A stretch of DNA of 64,000 nucleotides, from assembly GCF_009017415.1 (NCBI RefSeq), contig NC_092406.1, positions 248,001 through 312,000 of the forward strand, in the 5' to 3' direction. The stretch is from Aspergillus flavus. Taxonomy: Eukaryota > Ascomycota > Eurotiomycetes > Eurotiales > Aspergillaceae. Positions 1 to 12,945 of this stretch are shown piece by piece. The stretch's first letter is position 1. Each line of letters begins with the position of its first letter. A program made the position numbers and the translations under genes. Under the pieces are notes generated by a model. It was given only the letters and a program-made list of their open reading frames with translations, made no database searches and was not told where the DNA came from.

Positions 1-549
1 GGCAGTGTCCTCCTCAATCCTGTTTATAAACAATCGGAATCAATTACATTTGATCGGCTTGTAGGCTTACATACGTTGTCAATGTAGGTTCAGACCAATC
101 TACAAGATTACTTGACTTCCAGATAGTAAGCCCACGGCTGCCGCGTCTTGTTGCTTCATCCCAGGAAAAGCCGTCGGCGTTGATGTCCAAATCTAATCAG
201 AAAACGCATTGGTTAGTTAATGTATTCTCTGTTTTAAAGGTCACGGTATGAATTCAGTACCTGTTGCAATCATGAAATACTCAGACCTAGCAGCGTTGGA
301 AGCAAGAAATATATCTCTTACTGCGCGTGTGCCAACAGTCGATTCCAATACCGGACTTCCTCCATTAAGAGCTTTGAAAGCTAACGGATCTGAACCTTCG
401 GAGAGGTACCAGAAGACTTGAGGATTCGCGTCAGTAAAGGTGGAGAGGAGATAGCCAACGTAAGAGTCCCCATCTTGGCGAGGTATAACTCTGCCTGTTG
501 AGAGGGAAACGATATTCGCCACAGCGAAGATGGAAGAGAAGATGCGCAT
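1..549 (-). CDS. Secreted GH43-family (arabinosidase-like) protein, 3' part outside window
   Basis: Partial gene read on the minus strand from ATG at 549. Exons are 549-261, 192-75 and 19-1, with the C-terminus beyond the window edge. Donors GTACTG and GTATGT and acceptors TTAG and ACAG keep frame. The N-terminus has a hydrophobic signal peptide (about residues 1-19) followed by a possible Kex2-like site (PRQ). The mature start (VGYLLSTF, then QVFWYLSEG) and the later TIWKSSNLVDW segment look like the first blades of a five-bladed beta-propeller glycosidase of the GH43 arabinosidase type. A role in trimming arabinan side chains outside the cell is inferred from family. The catalytic residues cannot be judged because only about 140 residues are present. 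It lies near a rhamnogalacturonan hydrolase gene, which fits pectin side-chain degradation. Confidence 0.68.
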
Positions 550-1708
550 GTTGTTGCGGCAATAAATTCGTCTCTCGGAGGTAGGTACAGTATTCGAGTA
601 TAAGACAGCGATTCTCCACTATGTCGACAAAGAACATCCTGCACGATTCGACGAAATCCCTGATCCTTTATAAAACACGCAGAGCTTGGCTACTGTCTCA
701 TTGCTCGCTTTTCTCCTGTGAATGGCTTCATGATTCGCGGACATTTTGCGCGATGGTTGTCTTGGCAGTGGAGTCCTCCACCGGAGAACTCCCAGATCTC
801 ATATTTCCCTCCACTGGAGATGCGGGGGAATCAGAAAAAAATGTGATATCATAGGTTTACTATACTATACATGGCCCGCCATCTGTCTCAGTAGGGTAGT
901 AGATTTTTCTAAGTATTGATCTTTCCTTGGATAAGGAAGGAATGAAAGAAGGGAGAAACGAACCCGAGGGTAAGTATAAGGGAAATTACAGAAAGGATCA
1001 AATCAGGGATGAGCCCAAATAATATTTAACAGTACACTTAGGGTTGAGCAAGAGCCTTCCAGTCGTAGAGTGAGCCCTAATGCGGTTATGTATCTGAGAA
1101 CAAAGCCACCGCACTCTGGCCGTTCTTCCGTCGCAAGATAAATAGGAGCGAGTCTTTGATATGTATATATTGAGAAGTATATGAAGTGAAGAGCATTCTT
1201 CGAATTATTGACTTGCAACCTTATTGAGTGTTTGGTAGTTAAACATAATCTCCGATTTGTCGAACAAGTACCTCCTGTTTCCGTCCAGATTGGGCAGCTT
1301 ACGTTTCTAGCTTCTGCAAGACTTTAACTTAGAGTTTACCACTTAGTAGAAGCTAATCTATTCAGCAGGTTTATAAAAGAATTAAATTTGCTAATAAATG
1401 TCGTCAACGAGGGTTGTCGGACAACTTAACCTTCCAGGGAGCCTGCGGGCCTCCCGAAGCCCCGCTGCCCCGGGGCTCCCAGTGTTTCAGTCAAAATAGT
1501 GGGGTAACATACACAATAGGCTTCACCAAACTGTACGCTTTGTAGAGTTCGACCCTATACTGGGAGCAGGAGACGTATTTTTCCAGCGCCATGATTCGAA
1601 TAACCTTTAAAAATATTAAAACCGGGAGTCAATATAAAGTAAGGGCTCGTGGGCCCCAAGCTTCACTTTTGTGAAAAGTGTCCTGAGGTCAAAATTTCGC
1701 CGTCCATT
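550..1708. other. Intergenic, no supportable gene
   Basis: AT-rich spacer between the GH43-type gene and tRNA-Gln. Open frames are short and do not look like protein. It contains one conspicuous GC-rich inverted repeat near 1437-1480, listed separately. Confidence 0.6.
1437..1480. repeat. GC-rich inverted repeat
   Basis: The 7-nt arm at 1437-1443 (GGGAGCC) is the exact reverse complement of 1474-1480. Inside, AGCCCC and GGGGCT form a second pair. The island is much more GC-rich than the surrounding spacer. Function is unknown. Confidence 0.5.
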
Positions 1709-1820
1709 GGTCCTATGGGGTAGTGGTTATCCCACCGGATTTTGATGAACAATATATATAGACAGATATATAAGAGAAGTCAAATCTTCCGGTAACGCCG
1801 GTTCGAATCCGGCTAGGACC
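1709..1820 (+). tRNA. tRNA-Gln (anticodon TTG) with 41-nt intron
   Basis: The acceptor stem is GGTCCTA/TAGGACC (7 bp). The T arm is GCCGG-TTCGAAT-CCGGC, and the D arm begins GGG and closes with CCC. The anticodon stem is CCGGA (1735-1739) with TCCGG (1788-1792), and the anticodon TTG is at 1742-1744. An intron of 41 nt (1746-1786) sits one base 3' of the anticodon, the canonical nuclear tRNA intron position. The mature tRNA would be 71 nt before CCA addition. Confidence 0.92.
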
Positions 1821-2377
1821 TTCCTTTTTATTATTTTTCCTTTCTATGTCTCACTCACCACCCACTCGTATCTGATGCCTCGACCAAATCAGCACTAAGC
1901 TTCGAAAGAGTTAGTTTATATACACTTTGATGTAATTAGACTTTGAGAAAGACTTGTTCCTGAATGGTTTACGAAATAATCTTACCTTATGTATCACGTT
2001 GGAGGAAAGAAGGATATACAGAAAGAACACTGTATTGCCGGAAGCAAAGGCTTTTTCAATATCTTGTTGTACTGAACCAACCATAGAAGTGAATGCTGTA
2101 GCGTTAACAAGCTAAACTGGATAGAGGCACGCAGTCTTTGTATAAGTGATGGTACTGAACCTGCTGCCATAACAGTCTATCATGCATTCAAGTTATGGCT
2201 GGTTTGAAAGGAACTTGGGACCTCTAAAGTACATCTCTTCGTATGTACTTGCATAGCGTAGGTTACCAATGTGGTCAATAACACTTTGAATATCAATAAG
2301 TGGAGCTTTCCCCTTTTCCACGCAACCTCCCTTAATAGGTTGACTATCTATATATAAGAGTACTCTGTCTGTCGAAC
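1821..2377. other. Intergenic, no supportable gene
   Basis: Spacer between tRNA-Gln and the 3' end of the rhamnogalacturonan hydrolase gene. It probably contains the 3' UTR and terminator of that gene. No other structure was recognised. Confidence 0.5.
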
Positions 2378-4222
2378 TCAGTGGTGCTGAGGAGCAGTGT
2401 GGTGGTGCACATGGTGATGGCCACCCTGGTTGGGAGGCGGCGCAAAACCACACTTTCCAATCACTTCGGTGTCAGGAGATGGCTGCTTCTGAGCGGGGAT
2501 AGTGGGCAGAGCGTCAGTTGAAGCAGTCGTAGGGGGCGTTCCTGTAGTCCTTATCCAAGACGAGGAAGGGCTAACTCTGGTGGAAGATGGCGAGCTGGCA
2601 GGTCTTGACGGCGATGAGACACGAACCGAAGAGCTCCATGCGACGAAGCTTGAGCTGGGGGTTGCAGAAACTGAAGGAGATGCCACACTCGAGCTAGGGG
2701 TTACAGCTGCTGCGCTACCGCCTGCGATGCTGCTGTATGGCATCACGCCAGGGTAAAAGGAGGCAGGGATAGTAGGAATTGCAATGGATGTGTTCAAGGC
2801 CATCGCTTCGGAAAGGTCCTCCTTCATGGTGGGCGCTGCGTAGCCACTCGGTGCGCTGGTGGCAGTCAGTGTCGTTGTGTACTCTTTCAGCTCATCACCG
2901 TCTTGGAGACAGTGTCCGTCTCCATAAGCGCTCTGGCAGAAATACGTCTGACTGTCTCCGGTCTCCGTCCACATGGCGAAGTCCTTGATGGTAATATCAT
3001 AGCAAGGATTTTCATCAGGACAGAGGATTTTGATCGGACCACGTTGCACACCATCCTCCTCAGTGCCCTTCCAATTGGATACGGTAATGTTTGAAAACTC
3101 AACACCATCTCCATCGGCCGTGTCAATATTGCTCCAAGCGCTGTCGATGTCCAGGGAATAGGCATTTCCGTGGCCTGATCAGTGTTTCCATCTTAGCGAC
3201 TATTCCTGGCATAATATACAGCAAGGGAGGGAAGGAATTTACCAATGAAATTCTCCAGAGCCAGATTCCTCACGTACCCATCGCCTCCATTACTCTTGAT
3301 CATAAACATCTGATTGGACGAGCGGGTGTACACGTTGCGATAGATGATGTCCGTGATATTAGTGCCTGAGGTAATGGATCCGATCGCGCAACCTCCACTC
3401 CAGTTGCAGTAGACGTTCTCGATCAACAAATTATGGGATGGATTCTGCGATGGATATAATTAGCAAGCGCGTGATATAGCAAAATTGAGTTACCTCGCAC
3501 CTTGACGGTCACACACTCATCCTTATTAGTGACTTCGACCTATGTATCGTCAGTAAGCAGATTCTTTCCCAGGCATTCAATGTCAGTAGACTCACATCGT
3601 GGATCCAGACATTCTCACCCCACACATCAATACCATCTAGCCCACCTGAACTGCCTCCGCGAACCACAACGTTGTATACCTCACCATCTGACACAGTATC
3701 AAGCGACATATGAAAAGCTGGAGAATCAACAAGAATAATATCGTGAACAGAAAAAGAGGAGACCTTCTGCAATCTCATGATCCTGGTATTCGTCGATTCT
3801 CCCGCATTACGAAACTCATAGCCGAGTGCCTGAATCGCACCCTTTCCGTTGCTGCTGAACATTTCAAAATCACTCGTATGCTCAAACGTTATCATATTGC
3901 CGCCATCAGTTCCATTCCGGTAGATCACGCCGTCAAGTTGCAGAGCCCATGACTCTCCTTTATCGAAGAGCACCCAGGTAGACAAGGCATACTCGCCTTC
4001 GGGAACATACACCAGACCACTCCCATTACAGTCTTCAAAGGCGTCGAGTAATGGTTGACCAATATCGGTTGACAAGTCGGCGACTGCTCCGTAATCAAGA
4101 ACATTACACGTTTTGTTGGCGGCTTTCTCAGCCGCTGACTTCAGAGGCCCAACTCTGCCAGTGAGTTGGGCGGATGCAAGCAGAGGTGCCAGACCCCATA
4201 GAAAGAGTGATACAGAACGCAT
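2378..4222 (-). CDS. rhgB: Rhamnogalacturonan hydrolase (GH28), RhgB-type
   Basis: Four exons: 4222-3596, 3539-3501, 3444-3243 and 3174-2378 (554 aa). This is a secreted endo-hydrolase of the rhamnogalacturonan I backbone of pectin. Residues 1-18 form a signal peptide ending LLASA. The body is a GH28 right-handed beta-helix. The GLDGIDVW segment (about 194-201) and NKDECV (214-219) carry the acidic residues typical of rhamnogalacturonases. SGGCAIGS (about 238-245) replaces the GHG of polygalacturonases, and MIKSN stands where polygalacturonases have RIK. These substitutions separate RG hydrolases from polygalacturonases. The C-terminal ~150 residues are Ser/Thr/Pro-rich and end in an unusual His-rich tail ([15 protein letters not shown]). 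Length and the long Ser-rich tail resemble Aspergillus RhgB. The symbol is from remembered family resemblance, and a paralogue cannot be excluded. Confidence 0.87.
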
Positions 4223-7200
4223 ATTAGAGCATCGATAAGCGAAGGTAGAAAAAGAAAAAGAGGGAACAAAGAACGAACGTACGTAGCTTTAAAGACGTAA
4301 CGGATTAAATGAGAGGACAATAGTTAGACAATTCCAACTATCAAAAAACCCAATACAGAGGTCAAAAGAGAAAGAAATTGGGAGGCAGTGAGCATCCTGA
4401 GAAGAGGCTCATCACATCTTATCTATCACTTTGTATATTTCTCAAAGGCCCCCTTAATTAAGTGCTATTCTCTTAGCCTGTCGATCGGCAGTGGGCTGTT
4501 GTTCGCGCGCGTACACTACTTCGGAGTACTCTCTGTATTCTGTAGCCGAGAGCGTAGCCGAAGCTCCACCGGAGTTCGTGTCTACCGCAGGCTGTTGTAA
4601 GCCCTAATTCCAACGAACCACAAACTAACCGCGAGTTAATCTATATCAAACGGTGTCCAGCCCGAGCTACCCAATTAGGTGGGGAAATTACGACTACGTA
4701 ACTGGAAAATAACTGCCGACTGGTGGGGCGGGAAGAAGTCTATCTTGGCAATGGCGGCAGCTCGCTTAGCAGTCTTTGCTGCTTGTGACTCTATAGACAC
4801 ACGTAGAATATAAAAAGAGGAGAGAGAGAAAGCTTATATGGTAGCAGTGGATCTAGCGGCTTGAGGAGGTCAAAATTCATTCTCTCACATTGGAGCAGAC
4901 GCTACTATCAGGCGGCTACACCAGCAAATGCTCGCTGGCTGAGCCGCAACATAAGGTCACCCACTGGCCTAAATAGGCACTTCTACCAATCACGGCAGTA
5001 TTTTACAGTCAGTGTGCATGACTGGACCACAGCGTATGTTTAGGCTGGTATCACGATGTAGCAAACTGAATGCTTGAGAAGGTGATGATGGAGTTTTTCT
5101 GAAGCGTGGGCCCGTGGGGCCGAAACCCAACAAAGCTTAAGACTGAAAGTAAATATTCCGTAACTCCGGAGCGTACCAAAGCTTCACCCTGGTTTAATCA
5201 GATGTACTACGGAGTCTTCAGTAGCTAAGATCATAACATTGTATACATGTGGGCTGATGATTCCTAGGCAGAAATCAGCAAGTATCTTATTAGAGGGCTC
5301 TGCTTTATGGTTTGGTATGATCCACATAGATCCCAAACATAATATCATATCTTAAACCGCTTCAAGTGACTTCAACAGAACCAGCATCTAGGGGTACAAA
5401 CACAGCAACCTCCCGCGCTGATATATATACCTGGAAGCTTCCATTTCACAGGATAATTAACATCACTGCGTTATCGACACTCCGTGGGTATACCTTACCC
5501 TTTATCATGGCACCATTGCAGGGCCAACAAGCACTGACGATCCCTGCTCCCGCTGGACGAGTATTGCCTTCAGGGGCATGGGACCGAAGCGGCATGTTTG
5601 GACACAGGGCGTTTTTGTCGAGATCGATTGAAGGCACGTATGAGGCACGCGGTCGCCAGCGACAAATGGCCAGACTCATCAATTATTTTTAACCTTCGGC
5701 GGTATCAAAATTCAGAAGAGCCCCAACCCCACATCCTCGAGATCAATACTCTATGGAAGAGGATTTGCATTTTCTCTAGTTACTCGATGTGTGCGATTTC
5801 CGTGGGTGCCATTGTATATATTTATACTCATGCTTCTAAGGGGGGTGCCAAAAGGTGCAGTACTATGGCAGATATCGAAACATTAATCTCCAAGATTTCT
5901 GGGAGAAACTGGGTTCATGGCTTGTGGGTACGAGTGCATGTACAGATCCAGATATCTCACCTCCAGTATTCCTCTACCATCATGAGATTCAATCAATGCC
6001 CCCCATTTGTGTCACACACAGCTTTGCGCTCCGGGCTCCACTTGATCCTTAAGTGTCTGATGTTGTGAATACCCAGGTCTAACCAGCCCGATCAGGAGAT
6101 AGTTCTGCTCGTTTGCCACTCTCTTAACCTAGACTATATCTCGATCCTAGATCTTATCTTCACGATCAAGTAGAAAAAGACTAATGTATACCAGTGTGCT
6201 CAATGTTCAGTAATATTCCTATGTATCAATGGTCCAAACCTGATATTGAGTACTTGGTTTTCTTTCATCGATACGGTTGAAATTACTGGAGCCTTCTTAA
6301 GCAAGACGGTACGATACTGAGTTACTTTCTTGATAGCAAGGAGAAATTTTGATATTCTAATGTGCTCCAGCATGGCACATGACCCTACAGCCCTAGCATG
6401 TCTCAGTCAACAGGGCACCGAAGTACTCTTCCCCGGGTCCCAATAATGAATGTATCAGCATTCTAGATGGTTTTTCTTCGCTAGGCACAAATGGAACGAT
6501 TCATATCGTACCTGCGAAGATCTCATACCAGGTGACCTAGAACATAATCTCCTCTTGAATAAATTGATTGGACGTATGCCGGCGTCATTCTCCACGCAGA
6601 GGGTCTTCCCCAGTCAGACCTCTTGAAACAGCCTAATGTGCCTAGAGCGTTCGTTATAATTCCCCGCTTGCCCTCTCCTCTCTTGTTCCTTGGCGAGCTT
6701 TTGGTGTGGCCTACACAGTGACACATCTCCTATTTTTCAATTTTCCATCAGTTTGTATGTACCATACTGCTTCAGTGTATGTGCCTCTTCACGTCATTGG
6801 AAGTCTTACAGCCACTTCAAGGCACCAAATGAACAATCTTTAAGATTCCGAAAAATTACTTCACTGTGATGTTACGCAAAGAGTCCCCAAGACACCTACT
6901 TATTTCCCTTGTTGTCACCCCATAACCGGCTTCGACAGTGTATCTCCACCTGGATATGATTTAGGTGACCAAAGCAAATTTATTTGATTGGCCTATTTCC
7001 GTGGAGAACGGGCAAAAGCGCTAGCAGTCACTCTCGGTTCCATTGGACGGAACCATTTTCGCTCAAAGATTTTAAGACATGGACCCTTATTTTAGCTCAG
7101 AGCTGACGTTTGGTTTTCTTCGAGAAAGTCTTGGCTCGTACACCCAAGCGACAACACGGGATAATACGTCCAAACGGTCCAATACGTCGCTGGCATTCCT

Positions 7201-7807
7201 AGCAGGACCCTGAACCTACCGAGTAGGGTGTAGTGATAGGCATAGACCATACGTAAGACAGGCTTGACCAATAATAATTAGGTAATGTTCGTGTGATGGC
7301 CTAGTTACGTCCATAGTGGAGAGGCCAAGGCAACCCACGGATGTAACTTTAATCGATGGACCGAATTGTTCTGCCTATTTGTGGGGGATGCTTTGATGCT
7401 GAATGTTTGAATAGCCACTTGTTCATTGTAAGAGGTACATTCAGAGAGCTATTTCTATAAGTTGTATCCAGAGCTGGTGAGTCCGGGGAGGCTACCATGA
7501 AAAGTCATCCCATGGGACCACAGAGTGGTTTGAGTCCAACCGAGTCTTGTCCGAAACACACTACGATCATCTGCCTAGATAAGGTCTGTTTAGGTTCGGA
7601 GGCTAAGCTATTTTTGACCGAAGCTTGGTCTCCAGTTTATGTTAAATAAGCTCACAACAGTCAGGGCAGGCAGCCATATTTCGAAGGGTCTCCTCTTTGT
7701 GTGCATACTATTACTTCCACTTCTGACTCGCTTGTTTTACTTTGTGTATGAACGTCTATAATACCATCTCAGTCTTCTGATGGTTACCCCTTGATCAAAT
7801 CCCAAAA
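4223..7807. other. Long intergenic stretch, no supportable gene
   Basis: About 3.6 kb without a convincing coding region. Open frames here are under about 160 codons, lack family motifs and show no consistent intron structure. The first few hundred bases contain the promoter of the rhamnogalacturonan hydrolase gene. No transposon terminal repeats or transposase remnants were recognised by eye. Confidence 0.5.
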
Positions 7808-8214
7808 ATGCCGGCTACAGGAAGACCAAATACCGACTACGAGCGCTGGCTTCAGGATCACAATCCAGACGCTGAACTTCAACCAAGTCCACAATACGGT
7901 CCTCATCATGGCAGTCGTTCTGGGAAATACCCCCCTTTTCACACACCCAAGTTAGTCTGAACTGAGTTTCTCAGGTAGTTAATGCTAATAGTAGCCACAG
8001 GACCGACAGGCCTCGTATTCCCTACGCCGAACCTCAAATCCAGTTTTCGCCTACAGAGAAGGAACTTGGATCTTCTCCCAGGGAGAGTTCAAATTCACCG
8101 ACTGTCATCTTGCTGTTGATTTTTATCGTTCTGGTTGCTATTGCATATGCACGAACGCAACTTGCGCACCCCTCACGAGGCCCGCAGACTGCGAGAAGAG
8201 GTGAAAAGATTTGA
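7808..8214 (+). CDS. Small single-pass membrane protein, uncharacterised family (copy A)
   Basis: Two exons, 7808-7950 and 8001-8214 (118 aa). The intron has donor GTTAGT, a GCTAAT branch-like sequence and acceptor CACAG. I do not recognise a named family. The N-terminal ~31 residues (starting MPATGRPNTDYERW and including PQYGP) are hydrophilic. The middle is rich in Pro, Ser and Glu. One hydrophobic helix spans about residues 82-98, followed by a basic tail, so it is probably a tail-proximal single-pass protein with the N-terminus outside the membrane core. The same N-terminal pattern, intron position and membrane segment recur in the gene at 44751-45199, which strongly supports both being real. 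Function is unknown. It is isolated from neighbours by kilobases. Confidence 0.68.
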
Positions 8215-11200
8215 TGATTGGATACGACCTTCATGAGCTTGACATTATCTTGTTGACTTTGAAGCATTCCCGCAATAGCTGGTACAGTTGTCTGGGGGCA
8301 CCTGGATGGGTAAAATTCAAGAAGTGCCGGTACCACACTGTTGAATCAGGGATACTTGATTGGAGAGTTGAGAGATGCAACCCAAATATAGCGCGATTTC
8401 GAGGTGGAATGCTTTATGCTGGTTCATAAGCTGTTATGGCATGCTTTGTATGGCGCAGGGCACCGGTCGAATTTTAGTGTGCAAGCAGTAATTATCGGAT
8501 ATCAAGTTATCATGGCATAGAACTCCTTGTTTTCTACAAAGTAAATCCCTTATTATAAGCCCTTTACACAGGTTGGGTGTCTCTAATGGGCAATCAGGCA
8601 CAAGGCTTCCGATTACAGTCCTAGTTGTAATTTTCTGCGTGATTTATTCACTTCGAACCTAGAAAGGTTTCATAGAGATTGTCTCCCATAAATTCATTCT
8701 ACTAACATGGCTAGTTAATCTTACATTTCCATTCAATCAGTAGCGAGGAATATAACAAATGCACAGCTTCTCCCAGATAAATGCCTGATTCACTGTTGTC
8801 TGCGAATACAAAATGCTAATGATTGCCATTTGCTTTCTTTGAGCAGGACCCTGACTTGAGTCGCTCTGCCGGTATTTCAATCTTTCTTTTACCAACTATC
8901 TCTCCTGTCATTTCTTCAATTATTAGAACGTTAGATTTCTACAAGCGCAAACAGATGAACCACCCTTTGTTAGCAAACGAGCCCACGGCAAGACACCTGA
9001 ATAGAACGGCTATACCAAGTTTTGACCCGTAATTTCGCCGACGACACTAATCTACCAGCCTCATTGGCCCTCCTTTGAGACTCCCTACACACTGAAGTGA
9101 CAATAGCCAAGCTAGAGCAAGTGCAGATATGTAATTCTCCTCTATTATAAGACGCACAAGCGGCTCGGAACTGTCGGAGGTGTCGGAACCCCTTCCGAAT
9201 ATTGGGCAAAATACAATCTCGTGCCGTGTTTCGCAATGCGTCCATACATGGGACTGAAAGTCAATTGCTAAACTTAGCGATGATATTGGATATAATATAG
9301 CGCAACCTGTTGCCCTTAAATGTGCTGGATGCACGATTGCAGGACTGCGGTAGTAGGTGTCAAGTCGGGCTCTTTCAGATACCTCAGTCTCAGGATGTTG
9401 GCAAATCTCTTGGATATTTCACATGGACTATCGGCAGATAGCCTTGTGCTCGTTCTACAGAGGCCGCGAAACGGCGACCTGGAGCTTGGAGTTTATTTGG
9501 GAGAACCCCATCCATGGGGAAAGGGGATTTGCGTTTAATATCGACGACGACGACATTGTACAAACTCTTGTTGCCAATGCGTCCACGCAGTATCTATAAA
9601 CCGACAGAAGTCTACTATTACCCAGCATCACTCGTCTACCGCAGTACGTCGGTCAGCTATAAAGGCCATTATGGAAGACGTCGAAGGCGACAGATCAGTA
9701 CACAGACCGGGCCAAAGAAAATGGACCACAGGATTCATTTTGATGCAATCGACTCTGTGACCTTGTGCAATACATGGCAACATTGAGCTTACTCCGGTTC
9801 CTCCATTATTTTGTGATCGCTGTTCCCCCTTCTGCCGTACTCTCGGCTCAATATACGAAATGCTGAACTCCGAAAGGTACGCTTCGATTATGTCTGAACC
9901 GCGCAAGGCCAACCTTCAATACCAGAAGAAGCGCACTGCGCGTTAGCTATCCAGCTGGCGCAAATTTCCATGTTGTCAATATCCTTCTACGCAAATAGTT
10001 TTTGATGATAAAATCAATTATAGCACCCCTGCCTAATCGCCCAATATATCACACATTTCAGACCGACCCTGTGTGTTATCGGGTGTGCCACGTTCGTTGG
10101 CAGACGGTTCATTACCTCTGGGCTCAGGATAATCATGAGAAGGAAAATGAAGCCTCTATCGAAGCTCAGCTTCTTATGTTTCAGGTCGCAGAAGCCATAG
10201 CTACATCAGACAAAGATCAATCCTATGGCTTGCCAGACATCTCCCTTGAACATCAAATACTTCGAGAGATTGACATAGGCCCTCCCTGGCCACTACCCAC
10301 CTGAGACCAACTACTTGTAACAGCTGTGCCTTTTGACAATGAGCACCCGATTCAAAATACAGGGATTTGGGGCTCGATTCTCATTTCTATTTAGTTAGTA
10401 TCGCATCGAGCCCAATCATACCAAAGCCTAGGGTTTATCACGTCGGCCCACGATATTACCGTGTTGTCGAGCGAATGTTCGATTCCCACAGACGGATGGA
10501 CAATCAGAACGCACAATACAAACGATAGAAGTTATGGTGCGTCACGGAGTTACTCAAGGAGAATCAGGCCCTGAGTCTCCATATTCAGCTTATTCATTTC
10601 AGGTGTCTTCAGATTTAGGGATTTATAATTCCAATTTTGTTTACATTTTAGCATCTATATGCTCTGTCTGGAGTCTATCCAAGAAAATTCTTTTCGAATT
10701 GCCACAATGTCGCGTCCTAGACATTATCCTTTAAAGAACTACATCTTCTCTAATCCGGCATATTCAAATCTAGTTTCGACTCAGTCCTCGTCCCAAAAGC
10801 ACATCTACCCAGAAGAAACGAAGATTAAAGCAATCTTGATATATCCTTGATCGCATACGATCAGCTCATTATAGGCTCCACAAGTACCAATACCATCAAT
10901 TGAGACTGAGCACTTATTATCCCATGAGGATTCTGATAATGATGATGGCGGTGTCCTCTTACCCTTCCAGATTGGCATATGGGCACCACTACAGACATCT
11001 TCTTTCCTTCCCCTCTGTTCCCTGGTGAATTCGTTCATCATCATGCCTTCTCATTGAAAAGTACTTGTCAACCTCCTCCGCAAGCATGATCTCCGTCACC
11101 CGGGCGTGGTGGATAATGCTCCAAACAACACCGAACGAATACGGATATCCCGTTTAACAGTTCTTGTGATCAACCTGATTGTTCCATCCAGGACCTCATC

Positions 11201-12945
11201 AAATACTCCTGGATTTGTTATGACTGCCGCTGTGTCAACTTCGCACAAACCCATCTATGTAGAGCCAATGGGGTCCACCAATTATCCGCCATGTCCAATT
11301 CCGGCGCAAGAGACAAAGATGGCACCAGGAAACGACGGTTGCAATAGGGGCCCAGCTGGCCCAAGAAGCAACTGCTGCTCGTCTGACCAGTTTCAGGGGG
11401 GTATCCCGAAAATATCGACCGTGTCGAAGCTGTGGAGCAATCCGCAACGACTTGAACTTAACCGCCGAGAAGTGTTCGGCCCTGATCTCCTGCCAGACCC
11501 GACACGCAATGGACCTCCTAATGACATGGTATATTTGGAGATAAGCCACTTACGGCTTGCAGCCACCAGAGCACTGCAGCGTATGAATCTCACTCCTGCC
11601 TAGCAGCTATTCTCTTCCCTAATTTGTAGTTTTTTTACTTTGCGACTTGCAGCTCAGTGGCCTCTCAAGGATTTCGAGAATATGTACTTCGCTTAGGAAG
11701 ATGAAGAATTAAACTATAGTCTTGAAATACCGTCAGAAGTGCAGAGTATTGTTGCGCAGTTGTTTAAGGATGTCCTCCGCTTGGGGTTCTCTGGGCAATA
11801 GAGGATGCATAACCATCATATACAACGAATATGATGAGCCAATTTAGTCACGAATGACTAGACCAAATCTTCAAAGGGTTCTTTTCTTCTCGGCTTGAGT
11901 CTCATAACACCACACGTCGTCAACGCTCTCAACTTCCTTGACAAATTTTCCATCTCATCGACCTGTATATATCCAAATGTAAGTTAGGCAGTGTTCAACT
12001 CGCGCGACGTAGGGCGCAAAAATCAAATATTACGGTTTTTGGCATCCTCACTGATGGATATCAGTGGGACTTTGTTCACCTGTACGAGAATAGCAGGGTA
12101 AGGAATCCCCTATTTAATGAGGTAAATCTCAATTGGTTACTAACACACTACAGTACTCTTTGATAACATTCCGGTGGGATTCAGACTAATCCCAGCGAAT
12201 CTGGGCTCTTGTGAACTGGATGGTAGCTTCTGCGGAGGTGCAGTCGCCCCGTGGATCAAATTCTTTCTTAGGTTCTTTTAGAGCCATGTGCACTTCGCAG
12301 TCAAACGGACCTTTATTTGGATCACGCAGAACGGTTATAGGCAAGACTATTTGAAGTATGGTGGTATTGCTTGGGCAATGGCAACGATGTAGAGGAAACG
12401 GAATCACCATTGCTCTATCTCTTTACAGCCTTGCCCGAAGAGAGATATCCCAGGATATTTTAGATCTACTGGTCCAATCTCACACTACATTATCCTTCTA
12501 TGGTTGTAACTATAACGATTGATATACTATGGGGTTGTTTCTGAGATTGGGTCATAGACTTTTATAAGTGCGAAGTAAAAGGCGGAGGGAAGCTGTTCTT
12601 AGATATCACTGCAGTGCGCGCCTATGCTTTATTTTAACACCTCTCTCTCTATATCTATATCCAGAGACACTATGAGTTTCGCCGCAGAAATAGTCCGTCG
12701 CAATCAATAGGAACTCCATATGGTCAAGGGCCAATCCATGTTCCACGCCCAACGGTGAGTTGATGAGACTGATAAATGTGAGTTTGGTTGTTTTTGAAAT
12801 GTCGGTGTAGTTCGACAGCTTTATTAAAGCTTTGGCAGGTCTATGATCTTGCCCATTGCCTGGAGCTTTACCGATAATTATGAGCCGCGCTAGGTGACTC
12901 ATCGAACCTATACAGAGACCATTCAAAAAGTACATTGTCTAACCA
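8215..12945. other. Long intergenic stretch, possible gene relics
   Basis: About 4.7 kb. Several open frames of 70-165 codons (for example 10002-10304 and 11106-11603 on plus, 12606-12935 and 12186-12410 on minus) have somewhat protein-like composition. None shows a recognisable domain or can be joined into an intact model. They may be decayed genes or species-restricted small genes, but I cannot support calling any of them. Confidence 0.4.

Noticed and set aside
5598..6068. 156-codon open frame on plus strand
   Set aside because: No domain, no conserved motif, overlaps another frame at similar length, and composition looks like translated AT-rich spacer.
10460..10500. T-loop-like GTTCGATTCCCAC
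   Set aside because: No matching acceptor stem, D arm or anticodon arm could be formed around it, so it is not a tRNA.
11106..11603. 165-codon open frame on plus strand
   Set aside because: Does not begin at ATG (GTG) and no domain is seen. I could not build a convincing upstream exon. Kept only as part of the relic-region finding.
12606..12935. 109-codon frame directly after the first P450 gene on the same strand
   Set aside because: Only 11 bp from the P450 stop codon, so it is probably within the 3' UTR or a chance frame. No family recognised.
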